From: Geobacter sp.
GTDB lineage: Bacteria > Desulfobacterota > Desulfuromonadia > Geobacterales > Pseudopelobacteraceae
NCBI GenBank assembly: GCA_003574895.1
Contig: PJFB01000003.1
Location: 372,001 to 436,000 of the forward strand
DNA: 64,000 bases
Reading direction: 5' to 3'
Notes under the pieces: generated by a model
The model's input: only the letters and a program-made list of their open reading frames with translations
What the model was told of the DNA's origin: nothing
The model's database searches: none
In this document: in pieces, positions 27,039 through 37,126 of the stretch
How the letters are laid out: each line of letters begins with the position of its first letter
Position numbering within the stretch: the stretch's first letter is position 1
Translations under genes and position numbers: made by a program

Positions 27039-28235
27039 ATGCGACTCACTCCCGCAACAGAGCTAGAATATCGATGCAAAAAACTTCAGGACTACATGGC
27101 AACAGAAGGACTGGACGCAGTGATAATAGTACAGAATGCCGACCTGTTCTATTTCACCGGCACAGTACAAAGCGGCAATCTGTATGTACCTGCCCACGGA
27201 CAGCCAATTTACATGGTGCGCAAGGAAGCCAGCCGGGCCAGAATGGAATCTGGACTAAAAGAGGTCGTGCCATTCGGGTCAATGAAGGACATCCCGTCCA
27301 TTCTCGCAACCTATGGCTATCCAGAACCGAAAAGGATCGGCCTGGAACTGGATGTGATGCCTGTAAATTTCTTTGAGCGTTACAAGAAGATATATGCCAA
27401 TGCCGAATATCTGGATGCGACACCGCTTATCCGCAAGGTAAGAATGATTAAGTCTCACTATGAAATTCACCTTATGAAAGATGCAGCAGACCAGGTAGAC
27501 CGTGTATACCGTCGGGCCAAAGAAATAATACGTGAAGGCATGACCGATCTTGATGTGGCAGCCGAACTGGAGTTTACCGCCCGCAAGGACGGTCACCAGG
27601 GTCTGGTGAGAATGCGCGGATTCAACTCTGAACTGTTTTATGCCCAGATCATCTCCGGCACAGACAGTGCCGTGCCTGCATATGTTGATACCCCCTTGGG
27701 AGGGCTAGGGCTGAACCCATCATTCGGTCAAAGCGCCGGACTGAAACGTATTGAACGAAATGAGCCGATCATTGTCGACTTTGCAGGCTGCGTGGATGGT
27801 TACCTAAGCGATCAAACAAGGGTTTTTGCGATAGGTGGTATTTCCGACCGCATGCGCAAAGGATATGATGACATGCTCAGGATACAAAAGCACATGATGG
27901 AGATCACCGTACCAGGTGCCAGCTGGGGGGCAGTCTACGAAGATTGTCTGGCACTGGCGCTGGACCTTGGCTACGCCGACAGTTTCATGGGCGCCAAAGG
28001 GTCCCAGGTATCCTTTATTGGCCATGGGCTTGGTATCGAGATCGACGAATATCCCTTTATTGCCAGAGGCTTCAAGGACATGACACTGGAAATTGGAATG
28101 GCATTCGCTTTTGAGCCAAAAGTGGTCTTCCCCGGCGAGGGAGCCATCGGAATAGAAAACACCTTTTACCTGAGTTTGGATGGCCTTAAACAGCTTACCC
28201 ATTCCAGCGACGAACTTATAATTCTGCCCAGTTAG
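27039..28235 (+). CDS. M24-family metallopeptidase (Xaa-Pro aminopeptidase-like)
   Basis: 398 residues. The ATG at 27039 has AGGAGA 5 nt upstream, so the longer reading frame is rejected. An N-terminal creatinase-like domain (about 1-145) precedes the pita-bread catalytic domain. Its metal ligands are present: Asp in IVDFAGCVDGYLSD, His in FIGHGLGIE, Glu in AFEPKVVFPG and Glu in GIENTF. It probably removes N-terminal residues preceding proline, but specificity cannot be fixed. Confidence 0.87.
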   Translation: MRLTPATELEYRCKKLQDYMATEGLDAVIIVQNADLFYFTGTVQSGNLYVPAHGQPIYMVRKEASRARMESGLKEVVPFGSMKDIPSILATYGYPEPKRIGLELDVMPVNFFERYKKIYANAEYLDATPLIRKVRMIKSHYEIHLMKDAADQVDRVYRRAKEIIREGMTDLDVAAELEFTARKDGHQGLVRMRGFNSELFYAQIISGTDSAVPAYVDTPLGGLGLNPSFGQSAGLKRIERNEPIIVDFAGCVDGYLSDQTRVFAIGGISDRMRKGYDDMLRIQKHMMEITVPGASWGAVYEDCLALALDLGYADSFMGAKGSQVSFIGHGLGIEIDEYPFIARGFKDMTLEIGMAFAFEPKVVFPGEGAIGIENTFYLSLDGLKQLTHSSDELIILPS

Positions 28236-28500
28236 TCGTGTTAAATTTTTTTGTTGCAATTTATGTGTGCTGTCGAGTATAACAGCGATACCCAATTGTA
28301 TACAGTATCCTAAAAAGAGATTATCACATTGGGTAAACATACGATATTACATGTGGTTAGCACAAATCTGCATGTTTAATATCAATTTGAGTATCAGCTA
28401 GCTTCACAGGAATTAATGCAGAAAAGAGCACATAAGTACCGATTAGTAAGGCGTCACGTTGATCTCAGTTCAAACCACCCCACGAAAGGAGAGTAACAAG
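28236..28500. other. Intergenic region before gltA
   Basis: About 265 bp, AT-rich, without a credible gene. It should contain the gltA promoter; I could not choose a single -35/-10 pair. GGAA and AAGGAG stretches near 28488-28493 form the ribosome site. Confidence 0.4.
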
Positions 28501-29829
28501 ATGGCATTAAAAGAGACGCTCAAACAGAAGATCGAGGAGTTCCGCCCCCGTACTACCAAACTCGTGAAGGAATTCGGCAAGGTCATTATCGACCAGGTAA
28601 CCATCGACCAGTGCATCGGTGGCGCCCGCGACATCCGCAGCCTCGTGACCGACATTTCCTACCTGGATCCACAAGAAGGCATCCGCTTCCGCGGTAAAAC
28701 TATCCCCGAAACCTTTGAAGCTCTGCCAAAAGCTCCCGGTTCAGACTATCCGACCGTTGAGTCCTTCTGGTACTTCCTGCTCACCGGTGACGTCCCCACA
28801 CAAGCTCAGGTGGACGAAGTCGTGGCAGAATTCAAAGTTCGTCAGGTAGTTCCCCAGTATGTATTCGACGCAATCCGCGCTCTGCCGAAAGAGAGCCACC
28901 CGATGGTCATGCTGTCGGTCGGTATCCTTGCCCTGCAGAAAGACTCCAAGTTCGCCGGCTTCTACAACTCTGGCAAATTCAACAAGATGACTGCCTGGGA
29001 ATACGTATATGAAGACGCCAGTGACCTCGTAGCCCGTATTGCTCCTATCGCAGCATTCATTTACAACCTGAAGTATCGTGGCGACAAGCAGATTGCTGTT
29101 GATCCGAAACTGGACATGGGCGCCAACTTCGCTCACATGATCGGCCAGAGCGAGCAGTACAAAGACGTTGCCCGTATGTACTTCATCCTCCATTCCGACC
29201 ATGAATCCGGCAACGTTTCAGCTCACACAACTCACTTGGTTCACTCTGCCCTGTCCGATCCTTACTATGCATACTGCGCCGGCCTGTGCGGCCTTGCCGG
29301 TCCTCTGCACGGCCTTGCCAACCAGGAAGTTCTCGACTGGACCATCAAGTTCCAGGAAAAATACTGCAAAGGCGTCGAGCCCACCAAAGAACTCGTCACC
29401 AAAGCACTCTGGGATACCCTCAATGCTGGCCAGGTTGTTCCGGGTTACGGCCACGCCGTTCTCCGCAAAACCGACCCGCGCTACATGTCACAGCGTGAAT
29501 TCTGCCTCAAAACACCTGGCCTCAAAGATGATCCGCTGTTCAAATTGGTCGCCATGATTTTCGAAACCGCTCCTGGCGTTCTGACCGAGCACGGCAAAGC
29601 CAAGAACCCCTGGCCGAACGTTGACGCACAATCCGGCGTTATCCAGTGGTACTATGGCCTCCGCGAGTGGGACTACTATACTGTCCTGTTCGGCGTCGGC
29701 CGCGCACTGGGCTGCATGGCTAACATCACTTGGGACCGCGGCCTCGGTTACGCTATCGAACGTCCTAAATCTGTTACCACCCCGATGCTGGAAAAATGGG
29801 CTGCAGAAGGCGGGCGTAAGCTGGCCTAG
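28501..29829 (+). CDS. gltA: Citrate synthase, eukaryote-like type
   Basis: 442 residues from the ATG at 28501 (AAGGAG upstream; an upstream in-frame start lacks a site). Catalytic histidines are in HESGNVSAHTTHLVHSAL and GYGHAVLRKTDPR, and the Asp in KNPWPNVDAQSG. Length and the DPR / PNVDAQSG pattern match the mitochondrial-type enzymes known from Geobacteraceae rather than E. coli-type GltA. It condenses acetyl-CoA and oxaloacetate, the entry to acetate oxidation. Codon use is strongly biased (many GGC, CTG, GAC), as expected for high expression. Confidence 0.95.
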   Translation: MALKETLKQKIEEFRPRTTKLVKEFGKVIIDQVTIDQCIGGARDIRSLVTDISYLDPQEGIRFRGKTIPETFEALPKAPGSDYPTVESFWYFLLTGDVPTQAQVDEVVAEFKVRQVVPQYVFDAIRALPKESHPMVMLSVGILALQKDSKFAGFYNSGKFNKMTAWEYVYEDASDLVARIAPIAAFIYNLKYRGDKQIAVDPKLDMGANFAHMIGQSEQYKDVARMYFILHSDHESGNVSAHTTHLVHSALSDPYYAYCAGLCGLAGPLHGLANQEVLDWTIKFQEKYCKGVEPTKELVTKALWDTLNAGQVVPGYGHAVLRKTDPRYMSQREFCLKTPGLKDDPLFKLVAMIFETAPGVLTEHGKAKNPWPNVDAQSGVIQWYYGLREWDYYTVLFGVGRALGCMANITWDRGLGYAIERPKSVTTPMLEKWAAEGGRKLA

Positions 29830-29858
29830 TAATTTTAATCACATTCAGATGCAATCAA

Positions 29859-29887
29859 GGGGATGCGGCAACGCATCCCCTTTTTTT
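29859..29887 (+). terminator. Intrinsic terminator of gltA
   Basis: GGGGATGCG and CGCATCCCC form a 9-bp stem with a GCAA tetraloop, followed by seven T residues. Confidence 0.95.
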
Positions 29888-29981
29888 ATTTCAAGCTTGC
29901 AAAAATCTAAAAATACGGTATAAAAGATAAAATTAGTCTGATTTGATCTTGCCGTAGAAAACATTAAATTCAGGAGGAATA

Positions 29982-30560
29982 ATGGTTACATCAATCAAAG
30001 GAACAAGAACAGAACAGAATCTTCTCAAATCCTTTGCAGGCGAGAGCCAGGCCCGCAACCGCTACACTTATTTCGCTGCCGTTGCACGTAAAGAAGGATA
30101 CGTGCAGATTGCAGAGATTTTTGAAGAAACAGCCAGCCAGGAGAAAGAACACGCCAAACGATTTTTTAAATTCCTGGAAGGCGGAGAACTGGAGATAACA
30201 GCCTGTTACTCAGCCGGCAAGATCGGCAATACCGCTGAAAACCTGTTAGCAGCCGCCAATGGCGAACTGGAAGAACATTCGGTCCTTTATCGCGATTTTG
30301 CCGCGATAGCAAAAAGTGAGGGATTTACTGAAATTGCCATTGCCTGGAATGCCATATCGGTAGCAGAGAAACAGCATGAGAAACGCTATCGGGATCTCTT
30401 GGCAAATATTAACAGTGATCGCGTTTTCAGACGTGATGAAGACGTAGTCTGGCGCTGCCGCAATTGCGGTTATCTTCATACCGGTAAAACAGCACCCGAA
30501 GTATGCCTCGCCTGTATCCACCCCAAGGCCCATTTTGAGCTTCTGGCGGAAAATTGGTAA
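29982..30560 (+). CDS. Rubrerythrin
   Basis: 192 residues. The ferritin-like diiron domain has Glu ligands in GESQARNRYTYF, EIFEETASQEKEHAKRFF and the matching second helix pair (NGELEEHSVLYRDFA, ISVAEKQHEKRY). A C-terminal rubredoxin-like domain has CRNC and CLAC. It reduces hydrogen peroxide in the cytoplasm of anaerobes. It is followed closely by desulfoferrodoxin, giving an oxidative-stress pair. GGAGG precedes the ATG. Confidence 0.96.
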   Translation: MVTSIKGTRTEQNLLKSFAGESQARNRYTYFAAVARKEGYVQIAEIFEETASQEKEHAKRFFKFLEGGELEITACYSAGKIGNTAENLLAAANGELEEHSVLYRDFAAIAKSEGFTEIAIAWNAISVAEKQHEKRYRDLLANINSDRVFRRDEDVVWRCRNCGYLHTGKTAPEVCLACIHPKAHFELLAENW

Positions 30561-30608
30561 TATATCAGCCTGATTTCAGGCCAACCCAAATCATAGGAGG
30601 AGTAACCC

Positions 30609-30989
30609 ATGCCGAATCTTTTAGAAATCTACAAATGTGAATTATGCGGAAATATCGTCGAGGTCGTCCATGGCGGCGGCGCTTCCCTGGTATGCTGCGG
30701 CCAAGAAATGACATTAATGACCGAAAATACTGTTGACGCAGCCAAAGAAAAACATGTACCAGTGATCGAGTTTGTCGATAACGGTGTCAAGGTAAAAGTA
30801 GGTAGCGTGCCCCACCCCATGGAAGAGAAGCATTACATCGAATGGGTGGAGATTGTGGCCGATGGAAAGGCTTACCGGCAGTTCCTCAAGCCAGGCGAAG
30901 CCCCCGAAGCTTTTTTCCCAATAAGCGCCAAGACCATAACTGCTCGCGAGTACTGCAATCTGCACAAACTCTGGTCAGCAAAAGCCTGA
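30609..30989 (+). CDS. Desulfoferrodoxin (superoxide reductase)
   Basis: 126 residues. An N-terminal desulforedoxin-type Fe(Cys)4 site uses Cys10 and Cys13 (CELC) plus Cys29-Cys30. The C-terminal SOR domain has the His ligands in [21 protein letters not shown] and the CxxH in EYCNLHKLW. It reduces superoxide without producing oxygen. It lies 48 bp after rubrerythrin and has GGAGG upstream, so the two form an operon. Confidence 0.96.
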   Translation: MPNLLEIYKCELCGNIVEVVHGGGASLVCCGQEMTLMTENTVDAAKEKHVPVIEFVDNGVKVKVGSVPHPMEEKHYIEWVEIVADGKAYRQFLKPGEAPEAFFPISAKTITAREYCNLHKLWSAKA

Positions 30990-31012
30990 TCGTTTTCGTT
31001 ATTCAACTGTCA

Positions 31013-31043
31013 AACGGGAACCTGCCCAGGGTTCCCGTTTTTT
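31013..31043 (+). terminator. Intrinsic terminator after desulfoferrodoxin
   Basis: AACGGGAACC pairs with GGTTCCCGTT across a 7-nt loop, followed by a run of T residues. It sits about 50 bp before the lptF start. Confidence 0.92.
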
Positions 31044-31092
31044 GTGCCTCGTCACTTTACACCAGCACCCTGCTCATGTATCATCGCAACTG

Positions 31093-32241
31093 ATGAAACG
31101 AATCCTCAACCTTTACATAATTCTTGAGATTGCCTCACTTTTCCTGCTCAGCATTACTGTCTTCACATTGATCCTGCTTCTTGGTAGGTTGATCAAGCTG
31201 ACAGATATGGTGATCTCCAAGGGAGTGCCCCTTTCCGAGATCAGCAGGATGATTGTCTACCTGATGCCGTCATTTCTGGTCTTCACCATTCCAATGGCAT
31301 TTTTGCTGGCTGTTTTGCTGGCTTTCGGGCGGATGTCAGCCGACAACGAGATCACTGTCATGAAAGCCAGCGGCATTAGCCTGTTGCAGCTCATGCCACC
31401 GGTTTTATTGTGCGGAGTAATTGCCACCCTTATAACACTCTCAATCAGCACACTTGGTGTACCTTGGGGCAACAGTGCCTTCAAGGATTTGAGTTTCAGG
31501 GTATTGAAACAGAACGTGGCACTCACCATCCGTGACAAGGTTTTTTGGGACGATCTGCCCGGAATTGTGCTCTACACCGACCACTATGATGAAGCACACC
31601 ACACACTCAAAGGGGTTATCATCCATGATGGCCGTGATCCAAAACGGCCAATGACAATATTCGCCTCTGAAGGAAAGATCGGCAGCACCCCAGACCAACA
31701 GGACATCTGTCTAATCCTTTACAATGGCAGTATCCATTCCGCAGGCAAGGATGATGAGTATCGGCTCGTCAAATTCGGAGAATATGTCATGAAAGTTGGT
31801 GGGCCTGGCAAAGGGGTGAGTACCGGGCGTAATGAACTGGACATGGGAATAGGCGAGCTCCTGCAACAAACCAATAACCCCGCAACAGCACCATCAACCC
31901 GGCTAAAGATGCAAACTGAGCTGCAAAGCAGATTTGCCTTTCCTTTTGCATCGTTGGTATTTGGCGTAATAGCAGTACCTTTGGGGTTGCAGAATCGGCG
32001 CTCTGGTAAATCGGCCGGATTTTCCACCAGTATTGCGATCTTACTGATTTACTATGTGCTGCTGTCACTTTTGCGAACCCTGGCGGAAAAGGGCAGCATC
32101 CCACCTACCCTGGCACTCTGGCTACCGAATATGATCTTCCTCTCCCTTGGCTGGTACATGCTCAGAATCTCGTCTCAAGAACGGAGCATGCCGACCTTAA
32201 AATTATCATCATTGCTGAACTTGATAAGGCCAAGCCACTGA
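31093..32241 (+). CDS. lptF: LptF, permease of the LPS export ABC transporter
   Basis: 382 residues from the ATG at 31093; the longer frame starts inside the preceding terminator. Three N-terminal transmembrane helices, a periplasmic beta-jellyroll domain (about 130-265) and three C-terminal helices follow the YjgP/YjgQ pattern. With LptG and LptB it extracts LPS. It is one base from lptG. Confidence 0.92.
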   Translation: MKRILNLYIILEIASLFLLSITVFTLILLLGRLIKLTDMVISKGVPLSEISRMIVYLMPSFLVFTIPMAFLLAVLLAFGRMSADNEITVMKASGISLLQLMPPVLLCGVIATLITLSISTLGVPWGNSAFKDLSFRVLKQNVALTIRDKVFWDDLPGIVLYTDHYDEAHHTLKGVIIHDGRDPKRPMTIFASEGKIGSTPDQQDICLILYNGSIHSAGKDDEYRLVKFGEYVMKVGGPGKGVSTGRNELDMGIGELLQQTNNPATAPSTRLKMQTELQSRFAFPFASLVFGVIAVPLGLQNRRSGKSAGFSTSIAILLIYYVLLSLLRTLAEKGSIPPTLALWLPNMIFLSLGWYMLRISSQERSMPTLKLSSLLNLIRPSH

Positions 32242-32242
32242 A

Positions 32243-33322
32243 ATGAACATCCTCAATCGTTACATAGCAATTATCTGGTTGCGTCTGCTGGCACTCTGCC
32301 TTTTCAGCTTCGTTTCCATTTACCTCGTGTTGGACATGATGGACAAGGTCCCCCGATTCATTCGGGCAGGAGGCTCCATAGGCAATATCCTGTTTTTTTT
32401 CATCTGCAAACTGCCGGAAATGATTGGCCAGACAGCATCTTTTTCAATCCTCATGACCACCCTGCTTACGCTTGGCATTCTGTCCAGAAATAGCGAGATC
32501 ATCGCCATGCGCAGTTGCGGTGTAAGCTTGCTGCGAATATCACTGCCAATGCTTTTGCTCGGTGTGGCCGCAAGTGTTTTGCTGTTGTTAAATGCCGAAT
32601 TTGTCGTGCCAGAGAGCTACGCGCGAATGGATTACATAGAGCGGGTTGCCATCAAGAAGCAGAATGTCAACACCTTCTTCAAACAGAACAACATCTGGTT
32701 CCGCTCTGACACCATGATTCTTCAGGCGCAGTTATTCGAGCCAAGCTCGAAAATGCTCAAAGGGGTCATTATCTGGAATCTGGACCCTTCCATGACCCCT
32801 CTCAACCGTATCGATGCAGAAGCGGCTGAATTCCAAAATGGGCACTGGATCCTTCTAAAACCCCATATCAAGGACTTCAGGCAGGGGCGTGGCTATACTG
32901 TAATTACTAAACAAAAAATGGATTTAGCACTGAATCTTAAGATTGATGACCTGCGGGTTCTGGACAACAATGCCGACAACCTGAGTTTCAACAAACTGAG
33001 AGAATATGCCGACAACCTGCAGCATGGCGGTTATCCTGCCAATCGGTACCTGACCATGATGCACACCAAGCTGGCTTCTCCATTTGCGGCCTTTGTAATG
33101 GTAATACTGGGAGTACCATTTGCACTAAGAAACAGCCGTTCTGGAGGATTGGCCCTAGGTATCGCGGTCAGCATCGGCATCGGTTTCACTTATTTTGTGG
33201 TTAATGCGGTGCTGCTTTCATATGGCCGAAGCGGAGTACTGACGCCATGGATAGCGGCTTGGGGAGCAAACTTCCTCTTTGTGCTGGGAGGCATCTGGAT
33301 AGCGATGACCGTTAGAAACTGA
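32243..33322 (+). CDS. lptG: LptG, permease of the LPS export ABC transporter
   Basis: 359 residues with the same 3 + jellyroll + 3 helix layout. The N-terminus MNILNRYIAIIWLR matches the YjgQ family, and NSEIIAMRSCGVS is the conserved cytoplasmic loop that contacts LptB. It starts one base after the lptF stop, so the two permeases are coupled. Confidence 0.92.
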   Translation: MNILNRYIAIIWLRLLALCLFSFVSIYLVLDMMDKVPRFIRAGGSIGNILFFFICKLPEMIGQTASFSILMTTLLTLGILSRNSEIIAMRSCGVSLLRISLPMLLLGVAASVLLLLNAEFVVPESYARMDYIERVAIKKQNVNTFFKQNNIWFRSDTMILQAQLFEPSSKMLKGVIIWNLDPSMTPLNRIDAEAAEFQNGHWILLKPHIKDFRQGRGYTVITKQKMDLALNLKIDDLRVLDNNADNLSFNKLREYADNLQHGGYPANRYLTMMHTKLASPFAAFVMVILGVPFALRNSRSGGLALGIAVSIGIGFTYFVVNAVLLSYGRSGVLTPWIAAWGANFLFVLGGIWIAMTVRN

Positions 33323-33380
33323 GTTGCATTAGCTGCATTTCCTTAATGGGGATACATAGACCAGTTGGGGGGAGGAAAAC

Positions 33381-34322
33381 ATGTGCCATATCCAACGACT
33401 AGTGAAAATACAGAGTCAGGTGACCTGCTTGTGCCTGATCTTGATCTGCCTGATATACAACAGCCATGTTTTAGCTGCTGAACGACCAAAACGGGTAAAA
33501 CCAGGGACATCGCCTGTTACAACTACTTCAACACCCACTATTCTCAGCATTATTCCAGCACAAGGAGAACCAGGGAGCAAAATTACGATCTTTGGTTCCG
33601 GTTTTGGCGAAAAGGCCAGCGCTTTTCTGGGCAGCATTGAGATCCCGGCCAAGGTTACAGACGGTAAACAGCTTGAATTCACCATACCCATGCTTGATGC
33701 GGGATTGTATGCCCTCTATCTAAAACGGGATGATGGCATCACCGGGCGAACATACAATTTCACGGTCTTGCCGCTGCGACCGGAATTGAGTGAACTTTCG
33801 CCAGACCACATAAGCTCCTGCGCCCAAGGCAGAGATCGGGAAATAAACGCCCTTGGTAGAAATTTTTCGAAGAATTCATTATTGTTTTTAGATGGCGCCG
33901 TCATAAGAAGCCGCTTCGTTTCGTCGGAAGACATTGCCTTCACCATTCCTCAGATAGTGGGTGGGCTCCATCAGGTCGCTGTCAGAAACGGACCTGACAA
34001 CGCCTCGGTCACAATGGGCCTGACCATTGAAACAAGGCCGGAGATCAGCCAGGTAACGATAGGAAACGAGTACGTGAACTACTATGAGTTGATTATCGAT
34101 GGGAAAAATTTTGACCAGAATTCATCGCTCTACGTGGATGGGCAACGTATCGGTGGCCGTGGTGGCCAAGATGTCGCCGAAAGGGAAAAACTGATCTATG
34201 TTGACTGCACCAGACTGATATATCAGCGTTACCCCTATTCTCCGGTTAATAAGGACTTTCGCATCCTAGTAATGAATAGTGGCGGTGAAGGGAGTCAGGT
34301 TGTAAACGTCACAGCACCGTAA
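33381..34322 (+). CDS. Exported protein with IPT/TIG-like domains
   Basis: 313 residues with a signal peptide ending near VLAA (about 32). Three immunoglobulin-like repeats are visible: TPTILSIIPAQGEPGSKITI, RPELSELSPDHISSC and RPEISQVTIGN, each with an asymmetric strand pattern including GxxF. No enzyme motif is seen. It is probably a periplasmic or surface binding protein. It follows lptG by 58 bp, with GGGAGG upstream of the ATG, and may be in the same transcript. Confidence 0.72.
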   Translation: MCHIQRLVKIQSQVTCLCLILICLIYNSHVLAAERPKRVKPGTSPVTTTSTPTILSIIPAQGEPGSKITIFGSGFGEKASAFLGSIEIPAKVTDGKQLEFTIPMLDAGLYALYLKRDDGITGRTYNFTVLPLRPELSELSPDHISSCAQGRDREINALGRNFSKNSLLFLDGAVIRSRFVSSEDIAFTIPQIVGGLHQVAVRNGPDNASVTMGLTIETRPEISQVTIGNEYVNYYELIIDGKNFDQNSSLYVDGQRIGGRGGQDVAEREKLIYVDCTRLIYQRYPYSPVNKDFRILVMNSGGEGSQVVNVTAP

Positions 34323-34332
34323 GATATGCAAA

Positions 34333-34350
34333 GGCGAAACGAGTTTCGCC
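34333..34350. other. Small hairpin between convergent genes
   Basis: GGCGAAA and TTTCGCC form a 7-bp stem with a CGAG loop, between the TIG-domain gene and the RND transporter gene. There is no U-tract. It may help end the transcripts. Confidence 0.4.
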
Positions 34351-34361
34351 CTGCACTGGGA

Positions 34362-37025
34362 CTACCTTTTCCCCCAAATTGTCAACAAGGCCGGGAGAAA
34401 AACCAGGAAAACCGCCACGCTGGCGACCATGCCCAAGGACATGACGGCTCCGATACTGAAGACACCCTGGTGATGGGCCACCATCAAGGCACCAAAACTG
34501 AACAAAATTGTCAATGCGTTGAGGAATACTCCTATTCCTGAACTACTCGTGGCTACCTGTGCTGGCGTCTCATTTCCCTGACGATAGCGATTAATGATGT
34601 AAATGGCCGAATCAATCCCCACACCCAATATCAACGGCAAAACAATGATATTGGCCGAGTTGAATCTTACCCCGAACACCCACATACCGCCAACCATCAG
34701 CAACAAACCTATCGCAAGAGGCAAAGAGCCAATAACGGCAAATCTGATACTTTTGAAATTGACCAGCAATATTACAGCAATTCCGATAAAAGCATAACCA
34801 AATGCCTTGAGATATGAATCACGGAGAACTGTCAATGATTCATATACCATGATCGGTTCCCCAGTGGCATTGGGTACAATCGATTTAACCTGGCGTACAA
34901 ACTCTGACAAAGGCTCACGTTCGAAAATCTCCTTTTTGGCGGCAACCTGTAACAGCCATTTCCCACTTTTGCCGGCAAAACGCTGCTTCAACTGTTGCGG
35001 TACATCAGCCTCACTGACAGGGGCTGCATTCAAACTCTCCTTCATCATTTTCAGTTTATCAGGCAGTTCGGCAAACATGCTGCCCTGAAAATCGCGCAAC
35101 ATCCCTGCTGCGTTGTTATTCTTCTCCTTTTCCAGCGAGTTGAAAAAACCATCCAGAGTTGTCAGGAAGGCTCCCACCGGTTTGGCTTCTACCATATTGT
35201 CGGCAACAAGAACTTTTTGCAATTTCTCTACCCGGTCTCGAAAATTCTCAAAGACCGTAGGCAGCTCCATAAGCCTTAGATTCTCCTCATACGGGACGGG
35301 CTTGACTTCCGCCATAACCTGCTGCAGCGCCTCCAACTCGGATAACTTGGCATGCTGCTGATCCGGAACCAGTGATAGCAGGCTGACGACGTGATCCACG
35401 GCAGGCATTTTCTCCAGCCTTTCCGTCAACTGCCTGGCTTCGCTCCCGTTTCTGGCCATGACTACCGCAAAATAACCTGAATTTTCCTTGCTGCGCATCA
35501 ATTTGTAAGCATATTCAACCGATTGCAGTCCTTTGGCCTGCAGGTTCATCAGGTTATAGTCAAATCGCATCTTCATGACAGGATAGACACACAACAGTGA
35601 CAGTACCAAAATAGCGGCAATCATCGCACGGGGGTTTTCAAACAGTAGGCGTAGTAATGGGTGGTGATCAACGGATTGGGACTGATTAACCTGGGTTGCG
35701 CGCCCGTTTTTGCGAAAGCGCTCCAGCAGGACCAGCATAGCAGGTAGCACGGTGAAGGTAGCTATGACACAGATCACCACGCCACCGGCGGCGATAATTC
35801 CCAATTCCGCAATCCCCTTGAAATCGGTCAGGACAAAGGTGGCAAATGCCAGGGCCACAGTGGCGGCTGCCATGATGATGGAGCGAATGTTAGCATGAAG
35901 ACCTATTTCAATGGCAGCCATGCCGCTTACACCGTTCTTCAGCTCCTCCTGGTAACGAAGAACTACCTGAATACCATACTCGATCCCTAATCCGATCAGC
36001 ATGATGGCAAAGACCATGGAAAGGATATTGAGATGGCCTATGGCGATAGTTGCAAACCCGAAAGACAGACAGATGCCGACTATTAAGGAGACCATCGCCG
36101 CAATCACGTTCAGCAGGCCGCGGAAGGCAAACAGCAGCAGGATCACGGTGAGTGTCAAAGAAAGAACAGTGGCGATCTCCAGGTCTCGCTGGCTGGTCGC
36201 CATTTCCTCGTACTCCAGGACCGGGACCCCGGTCAGCCCTCCGGTAACGCCCTTGAACTCAGGCCTGCTCAAAATTTCATTCAGGGCTGCGCGGGCAGCC
36301 TTGATCGATCTTTCCGATGCGACAAAACTGCTCTGATCCTTGATAGGCAGCATGGTAATAACCTGTTGCTTACCGGCATTTTCAAGCATTGACGGCTTGG
36401 CATTTCCACCTTTGAGGAATGAATCCATGGACATGCCGCTGCTTTTACCGTCAAACCCCTTAAAACCCTTGTCCAGCGTTGTCAACATGAAAGCAAGACT
36501 CTTCAAAGTCTCAGGATCTTTATGTGCTAGATAACCGTCGATCTGGGTAGTGAGGCTAGTGAAAAGCGTTTGAACAGATGGTGAGGAGGCTAAATCTTTC
36601 AGGACCGGAGCGGCCATGGTCAGGGTGGCGCGGAGTTGCCTGATATCTTCCAATGGCATGAACAGCAGGCCGTTCTTGCGAAAAAATGGCATCCCGCCGG
36701 GATAGAAAACCTCGCGGAAGGCCGCCTTATCCTTCTCCAACCTTTCATAAAGAGCATCCGCAGCACGAGTCGATTTTTCCGCATCATCGGATTCGATCAC
36801 GGCCACTATTTCTTCCTGGTCTCCAAACTCCTGGCGATAGGCTCGATAATCCACCTGAAAGGGCGCATTGCGCGGCATCAAATCATCGCGCCCGGTCATA
36901 AACTCCATGTTATTTTTTGTATATATGACAGAAATGGCCGATAGCAGCAGGGCTAGAGCCAGAATAAGGCGCGGGTATCTGGAAACGACAGCAAACAGGC
37001 GGCTGGTTTTTTTCAGGTTGGACAA
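34362..37025 (-). CDS. RND-family (MMPL/HpnN-like) transporter
   Basis: 887 residues with about 12 transmembrane helices in two halves: helix 1 at about 18-36, a periplasmic loop, five helices (about 290-440), then a repeat of this plan. NIRSIIMAAATVALAFATFVLTD and GVGIDSAIYIINRYR are MMPL/SSD-type helices carrying charged residues. It resembles HpnN, which moves hopanoids to the outer membrane, but no hopanoid genes are adjacent, so the substrate is open. It is convergent with the TIG gene. Confidence 0.85.
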   Translation of the reverse strand: MSNLKKTSRLFAVVSRYPRLILALALLLSAISVIYTKNNMEFMTGRDDLMPRNAPFQVDYRAYRQEFGDQEEIVAVIESDDAEKSTRAADALYERLEKDKAAFREVFYPGGMPFFRKNGLLFMPLEDIRQLRATLTMAAPVLKDLASSPSVQTLFTSLTTQIDGYLAHKDPETLKSLAFMLTTLDKGFKGFDGKSSGMSMDSFLKGGNAKPSMLENAGKQQVITMLPIKDQSSFVASERSIKAARAALNEILSRPEFKGVTGGLTGVPVLEYEEMATSQRDLEIATVLSLTLTVILLLFAFRGLLNVIAAMVSLIVGICLSFGFATIAIGHLNILSMVFAIMLIGLGIEYGIQVVLRYQEELKNGVSGMAAIEIGLHANIRSIIMAAATVALAFATFVLTDFKGIAELGIIAAGGVVICVIATFTVLPAMLVLLERFRKNGRATQVNQSQSVDHHPLLRLLFENPRAMIAAILVLSLLCVYPVMKMRFDYNLMNLQAKGLQSVEYAYKLMRSKENSGYFAVVMARNGSEARQLTERLEKMPAVDHVVSLLSLVPDQQHAKLSELEALQQVMAEVKPVPYEENLRLMELPTVFENFRDRVEKLQKVLVADNMVEAKPVGAFLTTLDGFFNSLEKEKNNNAAGMLRDFQGSMFAELPDKLKMMKESLNAAPVSEADVPQQLKQRFAGKSGKWLLQVAAKKEIFEREPLSEFVRQVKSIVPNATGEPIMVYESLTVLRDSYLKAFGYAFIGIAVILLVNFKSIRFAVIGSLPLAIGLLLMVGGMWVFGVRFNSANIIVLPLILGVGIDSAIYIINRYRQGNETPAQVATSSSGIGVFLNALTILFSFGALMVAHHQGVFSIGAVMSLGMVASVAVFLVFLPALLTIWGKR

Positions 37026-37126
37026 AACAGACTCCTTGAAATTGATACGAATTTTTATGAATATACCGCTACCGGGAAAAAGTCAATCTTCACCGGATAT
37101 CATGCTAAACCAAATTTGGAGGTACA

